Below, in pieces: positions 10,347-18,389 of a DNA stretch of 64,000 bases. The stretch's first letter is position 1, and the number at the start of each line of letters is the position of its first letter. The notes below the pieces were generated by a model. It did not search any database. It worked only from the letters and a program-made list of their open reading frames with translations, and had not been told where the DNA came from. The translations under genes were made by a program, and so were the position numbers. Origin of the DNA: Maribacter arenosus (GTDB lineage: Bacteria; Bacteroidota; Bacteroidia; Flavobacteriales; Flavobacteriaceae); assembly GCF_014610845.1 (NCBI RefSeq), contig NZ_JABTCG010000005.1, forward strand, positions 186,001 through 250,000, given 5' to 3'.

Positions 10347-11645
10347 ATGAATTTTTATAGCCTTAACCATATAGCCCCGAAAGTTTCTTTCAAAGAAGCC
10401 GTAATAAAGGGTATAGCTCCGGATAAAGGACTTTACTTTCCTGAAAGTATTACCCCTTTACCCCAAAGTTTTTTTGAAAACATTGAAAAGTTGTCCAGTG
10501 AAGAAATTGCCTTTACGGCCATACACCAATTCGTTAGTGCGGATATTCCCGATAACGTACTACGGGGCATCATCGGGCATGTCCTGGATTTTGATTTTCC
10601 TATAGTTGAAATCGAAGAAAATATCGCTACGTTGGAACTTTTTCATGGGCCCACAATGGCTTTTAAAGATGTAGGCGCACGATTTATGGCACAATGCTTA
10701 GGTTATTTTTCAAAAGGGGAACATACCGAAGTTACGGTTTTGGTCGCTACATCGGGAGATACTGGCGGTGCCGTGGCAAATGGTTTTCTTGGGGTAGAAG
10801 GCGTAAAAGTGGTTATCCTTTATCCGAGTGGTAAAGTCAGTGATATCCAAGAAAGACAACTGACGACCCTTGGCCAAAACATTACCGCTTTGGAAGTCGA
10901 TGGTACGTTTGATGATTGTCAAAAAATGGTAAAAACCGCTTTTTTGGATAGCGATCTCTTGGATAAAATGCAACTCACTTCGGCGAACTCCATAAATGTG
11001 GCCCGATGGTTACCTCAGCTCTTTTATTTTCTTTTTGCTTATAAAGAATTGAAGTCAAGGGGAAAGGAATTGGTATTTTCGGTTCCCAGTGGCAATTTTG
11101 GGAATATTTGTGCCGGAATGGTGGCCCAACGCCTTGGTATGCCCGTAAAACATTTTGTGGCCGCTACCAACGTAAACGATACGGTCCCTGAATTTATGGA
11201 AACCGGGGAATATGAACCTAAACCTTCCTCAGCCACGATTTCCAACGCTATGGATGTGGGCGACCCTAGCAACTTTATCCGTATTCGGCATTTGTATAAA
11301 GATGATTTTAAAGTATTGAAAGAAAACCTAAGTTCCTTCTCGTTTACTGATAGCGAGACAAGGGAAGCCATGTTGGCAATTCACGACACTTCCGGTTATA
11401 TTGCCGATCCCCATGGTGCAGTGGGGTATTTGGGATTGAAAAAGTACATCGAAACAAATCCAAACGCATATGGCGTGTTTTTAGAAACTGCGCATCCCGT
11501 AAAATTTTTGGATGTTGTCGAAGATACTATCGGCCAATCCTTAGAACTTCCAGTCCAAATACGAAAAGTGATGGGTAAAGAAAAGAAATCAATTAAAATA
11601 GCAACCTATGAGGCTTTGAAAATGCATTTATTAGGGAATCATTGA
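10347..11645 (+). CDS. thrC: Threonine synthase
   Basis: A 432-residue PLP enzyme that converts O-phosphohomoserine to threonine. The N-terminal segment FYSLNHIAPKVSFKEAV is typical. The PLP lysine lies in GPTMAFKDVGARF (about residue 110), and ATSGDTGGAVANGF binds the phosphate. SVPSGNFGNICAG and DPHGAVGYLGL are further family motifs. It completes the thrABC set; no terminator is evident before gcvT. Confidence 0.96.
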   Translation: MNFYSLNHIAPKVSFKEAVIKGIAPDKGLYFPESITPLPQSFFENIEKLSSEEIAFTAIHQFVSADIPDNVLRGIIGHVLDFDFPIVEIEENIATLELFHGPTMAFKDVGARFMAQCLGYFSKGEHTEVTVLVATSGDTGGAVANGFLGVEGVKVVILYPSGKVSDIQERQLTTLGQNITALEVDGTFDDCQKMVKTAFLDSDLLDKMQLTSANSINVARWLPQLFYFLFAYKELKSRGKELVFSVPSGNFGNICAGMVAQRLGMPVKHFVAATNVNDTVPEFMETGEYEPKPSSATISNAMDVGDPSNFIRIRHLYKDDFKVLKENLSSFSFTDSETREAMLAIHDTSGYIADPHGAVGYLGLKKYIETNPNAYGVFLETAHPVKFLDVVEDTIGQSLELPVQIRKVMGKEKKSIKIATYEALKMHLLGNH

Positions 11646-11746
11646 TTCGTACCTTGCTAATTTCAATGACTATATCGGTCAAAATTTGAGAAAAGTATTT
11701 CTTCTACTTATTTTCAATAAATTTGCCCAACTAAAAGTCAGTGTAC

Positions 11747-12832
11747 ATGAAGAATACCGCCCTTACCATGACCCATGAAGCCCTTGGGGCCAAGATGGCA
11801 CCTTTTGCTGGGTATAAAATGCCCATTTCCTATGAAGGTGTAACCGTTGAACATGAAACCGTGAGAAATGGGTTGGGAGTTTTTGATGTTTCCCATATGG
11901 GGGAATTTTTAATCGAAGGACCAAATGCATTGGATTTGATACAAAAAGTCACGTCTAACGATGCGTCCAAACTCACTATCGGTAAAGCGCAATACAGCTG
12001 CTTACCTAATGAAACTGGAGGTATTGTTGATGATTTGATCGTTTACCGAGTCAAGGAAGAAACCTATTTATTAGTGGTCAACGCTTCCAATATTCAAAAG
12101 GATTGGGACCATATTTCAAAATACAATGAAACTATCCATGCAGGGATGAAGGATATCTCTGAAAACTACTCACTATTGGCCATTCAAGGCCCAAAAGCGG
12201 TTGAAGCCATGCAAGCTTTGACCTCGGTCGACTTGGCAGAAATAAAGTTCTACAATTTCGTCGTTGCCGATTTTGCGGGAATTGAACATGTTATCATTTC
12301 CGCAACGGGATATACAGGCTCTGGAGGTTTCGAAATCTACTGTAAGAATACTGAGGTAAAACAAGTTTGGGATAAAGTTATGGAAGCTGGGGCGGATTTT
12401 GGTATCAAACCCATAGGATTGGCAGCGAGGGATACGCTCCGACTGGAAATGGGATATTGCCTTTATGGCAATGATATTACCGATGAAACTTCCCCATTGG
12501 AAGCAGGTTTGGGCTGGATTACAAAATTTACCAAAGATTTTGTAAATAGCGAGGCCTTGGCCAAGGAAAAAGAACGTGGACCAAGTCGTAAGCTTGTTGG
12601 TTTTGCACTGGATGACCGTGGTATTCCCAGACAAGGGTATGATATCGTCGACGGACATGGAAAAACCATAGGTATTGTAACGTCAGGTACCATGTCGCCC
12701 TCTTTGGGCAAAGGTATTGGTCTAGGTTATGTACCTACCGTTTTCTCAGAAGTTGGCAGTAAAATCAAGATTCAGATACGTAAGAATGCCATTCCGGCGA
12801 CCGTGGTAAAACTACCTTTTTATAAAGGTTAA
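11747..12832 (+). CDS. gcvT: Aminomethyltransferase, T protein of the glycine cleavage system
   Basis: The T protein releases ammonia from the aminomethyl-lipoyl H protein and passes the one-carbon unit to tetrahydrofolate. Family motifs run through the 361 residues: GAKMAPFAGYKMPISYEG at the N-terminus, GVFDVSHMGEF, GIVDDLIVYR, GYTGSGGFEIYC and AARDTLRLEMGYCLYGND (folate pocket). The frame also allows a GTG two codons earlier (11741), but ATG 11747 gives the usual MKNTALT start. A TAAATTTG box at 11718-11725 could be its -7 element, although no good -33 box lies 19 bp before it. Confidence 0.95.
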   Translation: MKNTALTMTHEALGAKMAPFAGYKMPISYEGVTVEHETVRNGLGVFDVSHMGEFLIEGPNALDLIQKVTSNDASKLTIGKAQYSCLPNETGGIVDDLIVYRVKEETYLLVVNASNIQKDWDHISKYNETIHAGMKDISENYSLLAIQGPKAVEAMQALTSVDLAEIKFYNFVVADFAGIEHVIISATGYTGSGGFEIYCKNTEVKQVWDKVMEAGADFGIKPIGLAARDTLRLEMGYCLYGNDITDETSPLEAGLGWITKFTKDFVNSEALAKEKERGPSRKLVGFALDDRGIPRQGYDIVDGHGKTIGIVTSGTMSPSLGKGIGLGYVPTVFSEVGSKIKIQIRKNAIPATVVKLPFYKG

Positions 12833-12860
12833 GCACGAACAACCCAAGTAATGTGAATTG

Positions 12861-13688
12861 ATGGAAGAAGGAGGAAAAAAAATATTGATCTTGGGAGGAA
12901 GTGGTTTTATCGGCAATGCTATTTATCGAGAGCTTCGTTCGTATTTTGATACATACGGTACCTTCAACGCTTCGCGAAGGTCATTCGAGGATAATCAACA
13001 GTTTTTCAAATTTGATATCGAAGAGGATGATATTTTTCCATTGCTGGAAAAGATACGCCCTCAAATCATTATTTCTGCCATCCGGGGAAATTTTGCCTCA
13101 CAAATACAGGTGCATCAACATCTCGTGGAATATATTTCCGAAAATGAATGTAAATTAATGTTTATCTCATCCGCCAATGTGTTTGACGCTTATAGTAAAT
13201 ATCCTTCCTATGAGAATGATAAAACACTTTCGGAAAGTATTTATGGCCGGTTTAAGATAAAAATCGAGAATATGATGATGCGTTTACCGACCGATAAAAT
13301 AGTCATCCTCAGAGTCCCCATGGTTTTCGGCAGTTCATCGCCACGTATCAAACAAATAAAGAACCGGATTTGGAACAATGAACCCATTGATGTTTTCCCA
13401 AATTTGATCATGAATGTCACCCACATTGATAAATTGACCCAACAAATTCATTTTCTGATCAACCATAATAAAAGTGGTATCTTTCATTTAGGCAGTAAGG
13501 ATCTGGTGCATCATGATGACTTTATAAGGGAAATTGTTGAGCGAATCGGAAAATTCAGTCCCATTTTCAAAAGGATTTATACTACAAACGATGACCGATA
13601 TTTGGCTGTACTTGCCAAAACCAATAAACTACCTAAAAACCTCGAAACGACGTATCAGGAAATTATAGACCATCATCTTTCATTATAA
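12861..13688 (+). CDS. NAD(P)-dependent epimerase/dehydratase-like protein (extended SDR)
   Basis: A 275-residue Rossmann protein resembling RmlD/sugar-nucleotide reductases. It begins with the dinucleotide motif ILILGGSGFIGNAIYREL. The usual YxxxK appears as SIYGRFKIKIE (Tyr and Lys retained), and INHNKSGIFHLGS resembles the distal substrate region of RmlD-type SDRs. The substrate cannot be told. It starts 28 bp after gcvT, so it may share a transcript. A TTG one codon upstream is an alternative start; ATG 12861 is preferred. Confidence 0.8.
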   Translation: MEEGGKKILILGGSGFIGNAIYRELRSYFDTYGTFNASRRSFEDNQQFFKFDIEEDDIFPLLEKIRPQIIISAIRGNFASQIQVHQHLVEYISENECKLMFISSANVFDAYSKYPSYENDKTLSESIYGRFKIKIENMMMRLPTDKIVILRVPMVFGSSSPRIKQIKNRIWNNEPIDVFPNLIMNVTHIDKLTQQIHFLINHNKSGIFHLGSKDLVHHDDFIREIVERIGKFSPIFKRIYTTNDDRYLAVLAKTNKLPKNLETTYQEIIDHHLSL

Positions 13689-13715
13689 TTTTATGCTTTT
13701 AGTCTTTGGCTTTTA

Positions 13716-13723
13716 TACCTTTG
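13716..13723 (+). promoter_or_regulatory. Possible -7 box of the pterin dehydratase gene
   Basis: TACCTTTG matches the Bacteroidota -7 consensus TAnnTTTG and lies 15 bp before the ATG at 13739. The expected -33 TTG is only partly matched (TGC at 13694-13696). Confidence 0.35.
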
Positions 13724-13738
13724 GATAAAACAAAGACC

Positions 13739-14026
13739 ATGACAAAGTTAAACGAATCGGAAATTCTTGAACAGCTGGAAGATATAAAAGGTTGGGAATA
13801 CAATGAGGGTGCCCTGGAAACTACTTTCGAATTCAAGAATTTTAAGGAAACCTTCGCTATCATGACAAGAATTGCCTTCGAATGCGAAGCACAAAACCAC
13901 CATCCTGAATGGAGCAATGTGTATAAGACATTAACTATTCGATTGAATACCCATGATGCCGGAGGGGTTACTATAAAGGATTTCAAATTGGCCAAGACCA
14001 TTGAAGAAATTATTGAAAGTGACTAG
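13739..14026 (+). CDS. phhB: 4a-hydroxytetrahydrobiopterin dehydratase (PCD/DCoH family)
   Basis: A 95-residue protein with the PCD family motif CEAQNHHPEWSNVYKTLTIR, whose two His, Pro-Glu-Trp and following residues form the active site that dehydrates 4a-hydroxytetrahydropterin, regenerating the cofactor of aromatic amino acid hydroxylases. GWEYNEGALETTFEFKNF and THDAGGVTIKDFKLAKTIE are also characteristic. ATG 13739 is chosen over an upstream TTG (13706) because it gives the usual family length. No hydroxylase is nearby. Confidence 0.92.
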   Translation: MTKLNESEILEQLEDIKGWEYNEGALETTFEFKNFKETFAIMTRIAFECEAQNHHPEWSNVYKTLTIRLNTHDAGGVTIKDFKLAKTIEEIIESD

Positions 14027-14046
14027 TTCTACTTACATCCCTGTAC

Positions 14047-14076
14047 TTGTCAAGGGACTAATTTTTATTAAATTTG
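14047..14076 (+). promoter_or_regulatory. Promoter of yebC (Bacteroidota sigma-A type)
   Basis: TTG (14047-14049) and TAAATTTG (14069-14076) are separated by exactly 19 bp. This is the full Bacteroidota consensus TTG-N19-TAnnTTTG, ending 26 bp before the yebC ATG. Confidence 0.75.
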
Positions 14077-14102
14077 CCTTCATTAAATTAAATATGTAAA
14101 CA

Positions 14103-14813
14103 ATGGGAAGAGCTTTTGAATTCAGGAAGGCCCGTAAGATGAAAAGATGGTCCGCGATGTCCAAGGCGTTTACCCGTATCGGCAAGGATATCGTTATGGC
14201 GGTCAAAGAAGGTGGACCAGATCCCGATTCCAATTCAAGGCTAAGAGCGGTCATACAGAACGCCAAATCGGTAAACATGCCGAAAGATAATGTTGAAAGG
14301 GCCATTAAAAGAGCTACGGATAAGAACCTTGGTGATTATAAAGAGGTTTTGTTTGAAGGCTATGCGCCCCATGGTATCGCTATTTTGGTAGAAACGGCAA
14401 CGGACAACAATACAAGGACGGTTGCCAATATTCGTAGTTATTTTAATAAATGCAACGGAAGTTTGGGCACCTCCGGTTCTGTAGAATTCATGTTCGATCA
14501 TACTTGCAATTTCCGTATTCCTGCCGAAGGAATCGACCCGGAGGAGCTCGAGCTCGAGATGATAGATTTTGGCGCCGAAGAAGTCTTTGTTGATGAGGAC
14601 GGTATATTGATATACGCACCATTTGAAAGCTTTGGATCTATACAAAAAGAATTGGAAAATAGGGAAATTGAAATCCTGTCTTCTGGCTTCGAGCGGATAC
14701 CTCAAGTGACCAAAAAACTATCCGAAGAGGAAGCTGCCGATGTTGAAAAACTATTGGAAAAAATCGAAGAGGATGATGATGTACAGAACGTATACCACAC
14801 TATGCAGGAATAA
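14103..14813 (+). CDS. yebC: YebC/PmpR family protein
   Basis: A 236-residue protein of the YebC/TACO1 family, whose members act as DNA-binding regulators or as factors that relieve ribosome stalling. It begins MGRAFEFRKARKMKRWSAMS, close to the family's GHSKWANIKHRK start, followed by FTRIGKDIVMAVKEGGPDPD, NMPKDNVERAIKRA and a DYKEVLFEGYAPHG segment. It has its own promoter and a strong terminator. It is the last core gene before the ICE; the integrase starts about 115 bp downstream, so the ICE is inserted just behind it. Confidence 0.95.
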   Translation: MGRAFEFRKARKMKRWSAMSKAFTRIGKDIVMAVKEGGPDPDSNSRLRAVIQNAKSVNMPKDNVERAIKRATDKNLGDYKEVLFEGYAPHGIAILVETATDNNTRTVANIRSYFNKCNGSLGTSGSVEFMFDHTCNFRIPAEGIDPEELELEMIDFGAEEVFVDEDGILIYAPFESFGSIQKELENREIEILSSGFERIPQVTKKLSEEEAADVEKLLEKIEEDDDVQNVYHTMQE

Positions 14814-14841
14814 TCCTTGAAACACCTTATAATACTCGCAT

Positions 14842-14872
14842 AAACCCCTAATTTTATTAGGGGTTTTATTTT
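14842..14872 (+). terminator. Rho-independent terminator of yebC
   Basis: AAACCCCTAA (14842-14851) pairs perfectly with TTAGGGGTTT (14857-14866) across a 5-nt loop, followed by a T-rich tail. It closes the core-genome transcription unit at the edge of the mobile element. Confidence 0.9.
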
Positions 14873-14901
14873 TTATAATCGTTTATAATTCTTTATATTT
14901 G
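14872..14901 (+). promoter_or_regulatory. Likely integrase promoter
   Basis: TATATTTG (14894-14901) is a full -7 match. Nineteen bp upstream lies TTT (14872-14874) in place of TTG. The -7 box ends 27 bp before the integrase ATG at 14929, which argues against the upstream TTG start at 14899. Confidence 0.5.
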
Positions 14902-14928
14902 ATTAAATTCCGAACAAATAACGAACAA

Positions 14929-16119
14929 ATGAATTTTAACTATTATCTCTCCCATTATGTTAAGAAGAACGGTACTCAGATGATACGGCTCAAAATGGAG
15001 ACTTCTAAAAAAGATGTTCAGTATTTGGATTCCGGAATATCAATCCAAAAAAACCAATGGGATGACAGGAAGAAAAAAGTAAAAAGACATCCAATAGAAG
15101 AAAAACTGAATGCCAACCTCCAATCTTTAATGGTTTCTGTTCAACAACTCTACTATAGCAATAAAGGAGTATCGGCCAAGCGATTGCATTTTTTATATAA
15201 AAACAACAAAAAATATGACTCCAGTTCCTTCTTGGACTTCTACCAACAAATTGTCGATGAAGCTAAGCTAAAAGGAAAGATACGCACTGCAAATACGCAG
15301 CAGAAGTATATAGAAAAACTAAAAAAATTCTCAAGCCATGTTTCATTCTCTGATCTTTCGGTCCAATTAGCAAAAGATTACGAAAAATGGATGCTTGAAA
15401 AAGGGAACAAAATAAATACAGTAGCTTCAAATTTCAAGTCAATGTACGCTGTTTTGAACAAGGCTTTGAAAATGGGTATTATAAAAGAAAACCCCATACG
15501 AGGCTACTCGATAGTAACTGAAAACGTGCAGAAAGATTCATTGACTTTTGAAGAAATCAGCAAACTTTCAGATTTGGAAATCCCTGTTAGGTTCAAAGGA
15601 ATGATTAAGGCCAGGGACATGTTCTTATTTTCCTTCTATACCGCTGGCATGAGATTTTCTGATATATGTAAACTTAAATGGGAAAATATTGTTGGAAATG
15701 AAATTGTCTATACTATGGGTAAATCTAGGACTAGAGCCGGTGCTAAAAGAACTTTGCCTCTGACTCCCAAGGCCGTTGCTATTTTAGAAGATTATAGAGG
15801 CAGAAACAATACTTATATCTTTCCTCCCCTTTATGGGATGGACAATAAAAACGCAGAAGAAATAGAACACAAATTATATATTGCAAATAATGCCATAAAC
15901 CGTTCATTGCGTAATGCTTGCCAAAAAGCGGATATCGGAAAATGGGTGAATATGCATATGGCTAAGCACTCATTTGCAGATTTTGCCGTAAAAAACGATA
16001 CAGGTCTATTATTGATTTCTAAGCTTTTGGGGCATACCAAATTGTCTACTACCCAGCACTATCTAAAAGACTTTTATCACAAAGAAGAGGCTGAAGAAAT
16101 GAATAGGTTATTTGGATAA
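14929..16119 (+). CDS. int: Tyrosine recombinase (ICE integrase)
   Basis: A 396-residue phage-type integrase expected to insert and excise the element. The N-terminal arm-binding region (about 1-95) contains the usual Bacteroidota pattern of a strand-rich start followed by ISIQKNQWDDRKKKV. A SAM-like core-binding domain (about 100-190) and the catalytic domain follow. Catalytic residues visible are Arg242 (AGMRFSD), His343 and Lys346 (HMAKHSF, where the consensus HxxR has Arg), His in LLGHTK and the nucleophile Tyr378 (TTQHYLKDF). The Lys for Arg change is seen, to my knowledge, in other Bacteroidota integrases, so the enzyme is probably active. It converges with the excisionase-like gene 10 bp away. 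Confidence 0.93.
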   Translation: MNFNYYLSHYVKKNGTQMIRLKMETSKKDVQYLDSGISIQKNQWDDRKKKVKRHPIEEKLNANLQSLMVSVQQLYYSNKGVSAKRLHFLYKNNKKYDSSSFLDFYQQIVDEAKLKGKIRTANTQQKYIEKLKKFSSHVSFSDLSVQLAKDYEKWMLEKGNKINTVASNFKSMYAVLNKALKMGIIKENPIRGYSIVTENVQKDSLTFEEISKLSDLEIPVRFKGMIKARDMFLFSFYTAGMRFSDICKLKWENIVGNEIVYTMGKSRTRAGAKRTLPLTPKAVAILEDYRGRNNTYIFPPLYGMDNKNAEEIEHKLYIANNAINRSLRNACQKADIGKWVNMHMAKHSFADFAVKNDTGLLLISKLLGHTKLSTTQHYLKDFYHKEEAEEMNRLFG

Positions 16120-16129
16120 TGTGAAATAG

Positions 16130-16375
16130 TTAGTTTATCGTGATATAATACCCATTATTGACTTTAATAGATATTTCACCTTTCCGTAATTTTAGGTTTA
16201 TTATTTCAATGTCCTCTCTTGGATACAAATATTTTTTACCCACTTTAAAAAAATCGACCAATCCTTGATCCCTTAATGACTGCATTATCTGTCCATTATA
16301 GGAAATACCTAATCGCTCGCAAAATGCCCTCCCTGTAAGATTCAATGGCTCTATATGTACGTTCGCGGTTTTCAC
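16130..16375 (-). CDS. Small helix-turn-helix, excisionase-like protein
   Basis: An 81-residue protein with a winged-helix pattern of the MerR/Xis kind: LTGRAFCERLGISYNGQIMQSLRDQG followed by VDFFKVGKKYLYPREDIEII, where a GKKYLYPREDIE segment replaces the common GRRYFYLKSDIE of Bacteroidota excisionase-like proteins. It probably binds the attachment site or the mobilisation promoter. Its start codon touches the MobA stop codon (16375), so both belong to one minus-strand operon with mobC. Confidence 0.75.
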   Translation of the reverse strand: MKTANVHIEPLNLTGRAFCERLGISYNGQIMQSLRDQGLVDFFKVGKKYLYPREDIEIINLKLRKGEISIKVNNGYYITIN

Positions 16376-17397
16376 TACCTACTTCTCCCTTTTTTTCTTC
16401 GCCTTCTCCAAAGCGGGCCATCCAATTCGTTTCTATAATTATTGAAGGGTTCCGGACTTAAGATATCTTTTTCAGAAAGTCCCAAATGGTCCGTTGGTTG
16501 GTCAATAATTTTCCCTGCCCCTCCGATAGTATTTTTTGGTTGTTCCGCATTTTCTCCTGCCCCTTCTTTATCAGCGACAATTCCTCTAAAATCTCTTTGT
16601 TCTGCTGAATTAGTTTGGAGAATAACTGCACGGTCTCTGATTTGTTCATAGTCTATTTGTTTTATTATGTTATTCCATGAATATTGTCTTCCCAAACTGC
16701 TTCCCTTATAAATAACCCCTTCGTAGTTGAAAGAAATACCAGAGACCTTTCCTGTAGTGTTGCTCATATTAAATTTTGGCCGAATATCTCTTGACTGCAT
16801 TCGATATATGAACTCCTCGATAGTTTCGGAGCGATTTAATGCTTCCATCAGTTGGTGTTGTAGCATACTTTTTGTCGGTGCCTTGCCCGTCCGAAGTGTT
16901 TTCTCAATTTCATTTTGGGTAAGGGCTGCCCTTCGCTCCAAAGTTGCATCGGGCAGTAGAGAAAGACCGTATTTCTTTTCCAATTTCCTTACTAAACGCT
17001 CACTTCGCTCATAGTCTTTGCTATCGCTGACCAATTCTCCAGATAATTTGACCCTGTTGGCAACGATATGGATGTGTTGGTGACTTTGGTCATCATGACG
17101 GTAAATGATATATTGGTTATCGTCGAATCCCATTCCCTTTAGATAGTCCAATCCCATCGAAACAAAATTTTTGTCGTTCATTTTTTCATCGGGAGGAAGG
17201 TTCAGGGAAACATGATACACGGCTTTGCCCAACCTGGGACGTAACTGCCTTACCAAATTGAATTCCTTGGTCATTTCAACCGCACTACCCAAATCAATGT
17301 TCGCATCCAGTACAGCGGCCTGGCATAGTTCAACCTTTTTCTGGTTGTAGGCCAACAGTCCGTAAAAATCCTTGCCCTTTATCTGCTTGGCTATCAT
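16375..17397 (-). CDS. mobA: MobA-type relaxase / mobilisation nuclease
   Basis: A 340-residue relaxase that would nick oriT and stay bound to the 5' end. The three-His metal motif is clear: HQHIHIVANR, with His106, His108 and His110, after HVSLNLPPDEKM. The N-terminal MIAKQIKGKDFYGLLAYNQKK is typical of Bacteroidota mobilisation nucleases (MOBP-like). The C-terminal 100 residues are variable and end in a basic tail (RRRRKKGRSR). It overlaps mobC by 4 bp (17394-17397), implying translational coupling. A second frame is open inside its C-terminal region (see 16458-16649). Confidence 0.92.
   Translation of the reverse strand: MIAKQIKGKDFYGLLAYNQKKVELCQAAVLDANIDLGSAVEMTKEFNLVRQLRPRLGKAVYHVSLNLPPDEKMNDKNFVSMGLDYLKGMGFDDNQYIIYRHDDQSHQHIHIVANRVKLSGELVSDSKDYERSERLVRKLEKKYGLSLLPDATLERRAALTQNEIEKTLRTGKAPTKSMLQHQLMEALNRSETIEEFIYRMQSRDIRPKFNMSNTTGKVSGISFNYEGVIYKGSSLGRQYSWNNIIKQIDYEQIRDRAVILQTNSAEQRDFRGIVADKEGAGENAEQPKNTIGGAGKIIDQPTDHLGLSEKDILSPEPFNNYRNELDGPLWRRRRKKGRSR
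16458..16649 (-). CDS. Possible overprinted coiled-coil ORF inside mobA
   Basis: A 63-residue frame, same strand as mobA but shifted, begins with ATG and gives a protein with a strongly heptad-like pattern (LIQQNKEILEELSLIKKGQ, then KMRNNQKILSEGQGKLLTNQ). The composition looks protein-like, whereas MobA residues in the same stretch are linker-like. In related elements small coiled-coil Mob accessory proteins are sometimes encoded near mobA. It may equally be a chance frame, so confidence is low. Confidence 0.3.
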   Translation of the reverse strand: MNKSETVQLFSKLIQQNKEILEELSLIKKGQEKMRNNQKILSEGQGKLLTNQRTIWDFLKKIS

Positions 17398-17735
17398 TTA
17401 TCCTTGATATTTGATTTTAATTCGCCTAAAAGGTGCCGTAGCTCTGTCAATTGTCGATACAGATTTTTTGGAGAGTGCATCCGCAAATGGGAATTTTTAG
17501 AGAGTTGGTTGATGTTGTTGCCGATACGGCTCAACTCGACGAACAGTCTTCTATTCTCCGGTGTCACTTTGGTTCTGGGAAGCGGTCTGCCTATTACCTT
17601 TTTTCGAATGTAATCCGGTATGCCAATGCCCAATGTTGCCGCATTCCCGGAAACGATCAGGTATTCGTTGACCGTCATCCGAACGTTGATTCGTATTGCT
17701 TTCAATGATTCAATATCCTTTTTTGGCCGTGCCAT
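17394..17735 (-). CDS. mobC: MobC-type relaxosome accessory protein
   Basis: A 113-residue protein with an N-terminal ribbon-helix-helix region (IRINVRMTVNEYLIVSGNAA), GIPDYIRKKVIGR, and the MobC C-terminal motif LSRIGNNINQLSK. MobC proteins bind oriT and help the relaxase open and nick it. It is the first gene of the mobC-mobA-xis-like operon. A repeat-rich stretch 30-80 bp upstream is the likely oriT. Confidence 0.9.
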   Translation of the reverse strand: MARPKKDIESLKAIRINVRMTVNEYLIVSGNAATLGIGIPDYIRKKVIGRPLPRTKVTPENRRLFVELSRIGNNINQLSKNSHLRMHSPKNLYRQLTELRHLLGELKSNIKDK

Positions 17736-17766
17736 AATTCTGGGGTTTGGGGAGGTACACCAACAA

Positions 17767-17813
17767 GCTTGCGAACAAAGTGAGCAGTTTTTGCTTGCAA
17801 AAACATGGCTTGC
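17767..17813. other. Candidate origin of transfer (oriT)
   Basis: Just upstream of mobC lies an 18-bp perfect palindrome, GTTTTTGC-TT-GCAAAAAC (17787-17804), and three copies of GCTTGC at 17767-17772, 17793-17798 and 17808-17813. Inverted repeats next to the mobC start are the usual place for oriT in MobC/MobA systems. The nick site is not identified. Confidence 0.55.
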
Positions 17814-17883
17814 TACGTGACCTCCGATTAACTTATAGCAAACCTAAGGGCAAGTGAAGAATTAGATTTTGAGTGCTGTACAT

Positions 17884-17903
17884 AAAGTAGTGTACACCAC
17901 TTT
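17884..17903. other. Near-perfect 20-bp palindrome after the 161-aa gene
   Basis: AAAGTAGTGTACACCACTTT reads the same on both strands except for one mismatched pair, and abuts the stop codon at 17904. On the minus strand a short T run follows only weakly. It may be a terminator stem, an operator or the distal boundary of the cargo. Confidence 0.4.
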
Positions 17904-18389
17904 TTAGGAACAAAGCAATACTTCTTGATATTTTTCTTTCAGGGTTTCTGCTGCTGGGGCAACCTGAAAAAAAAGGGATCTAAAATTTACTAGATAGGAG
18001 AGCGCCCGTCTATAATTCATTTTTTTACTACCGTTGTCCTCGAAAGACCGACAGGCATCTTTTGGATGGATTTCTTTAGGGGTTACCAGTCCGTTTAAGG
18101 TGCGTTGGGCGAACTCAAAGCGTTGGACGGCCCTTCTGTGAATGGCATCCAAAGATAGGTTCTCAGGGTATTCCGGAACATCATAATACAACTCCTCCAA
18201 AATGACTATAAATGCTCGCCTTCTTGATAGTTTTGGCTTTGAAGGTTTTACACCAAGTTCAATTTCTATATCGGAAGTTATCTTTTTGGCCAATTTGACC
18301 TGTTCCAAGGTGTAGGTGTTCCCATTGACCTTAAGATTGGGCTCCCTTTCGAGCTGATCCAAGTATGTAAGCAACTTTTTGGCATTCAT
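17904..18389 (-). CDS. Hypothetical protein, 161 aa, coupled to upstream gene
   Basis: A soluble, Lys/Leu-rich, mostly helical protein (LLTYLDQLEREPNL near the start; a long helix around SRRRAFIVILEELYYDVPEYP). No catalytic motif or family was recognised. Its ATG shares one base with the TAA of the preceding gene (TAATG at 18391-18387), so the two are translationally coupled and probably act together. They lie between the mobilisation operon and cassette array A, and could be the last cassette or a separate pair. Confidence 0.7.
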   Translation of the reverse strand: MNAKKLLTYLDQLEREPNLKVNGNTYTLEQVKLAKKITSDIEIELGVKPSKPKLSRRRAFIVILEELYYDVPEYPENLSLDAIHRRAVQRFEFAQRTLNGLVTPKEIHPKDACRSFEDNGSKKMNYRRALSYLVNFRSLFFQVAPAAETLKEKYQEVLLCS

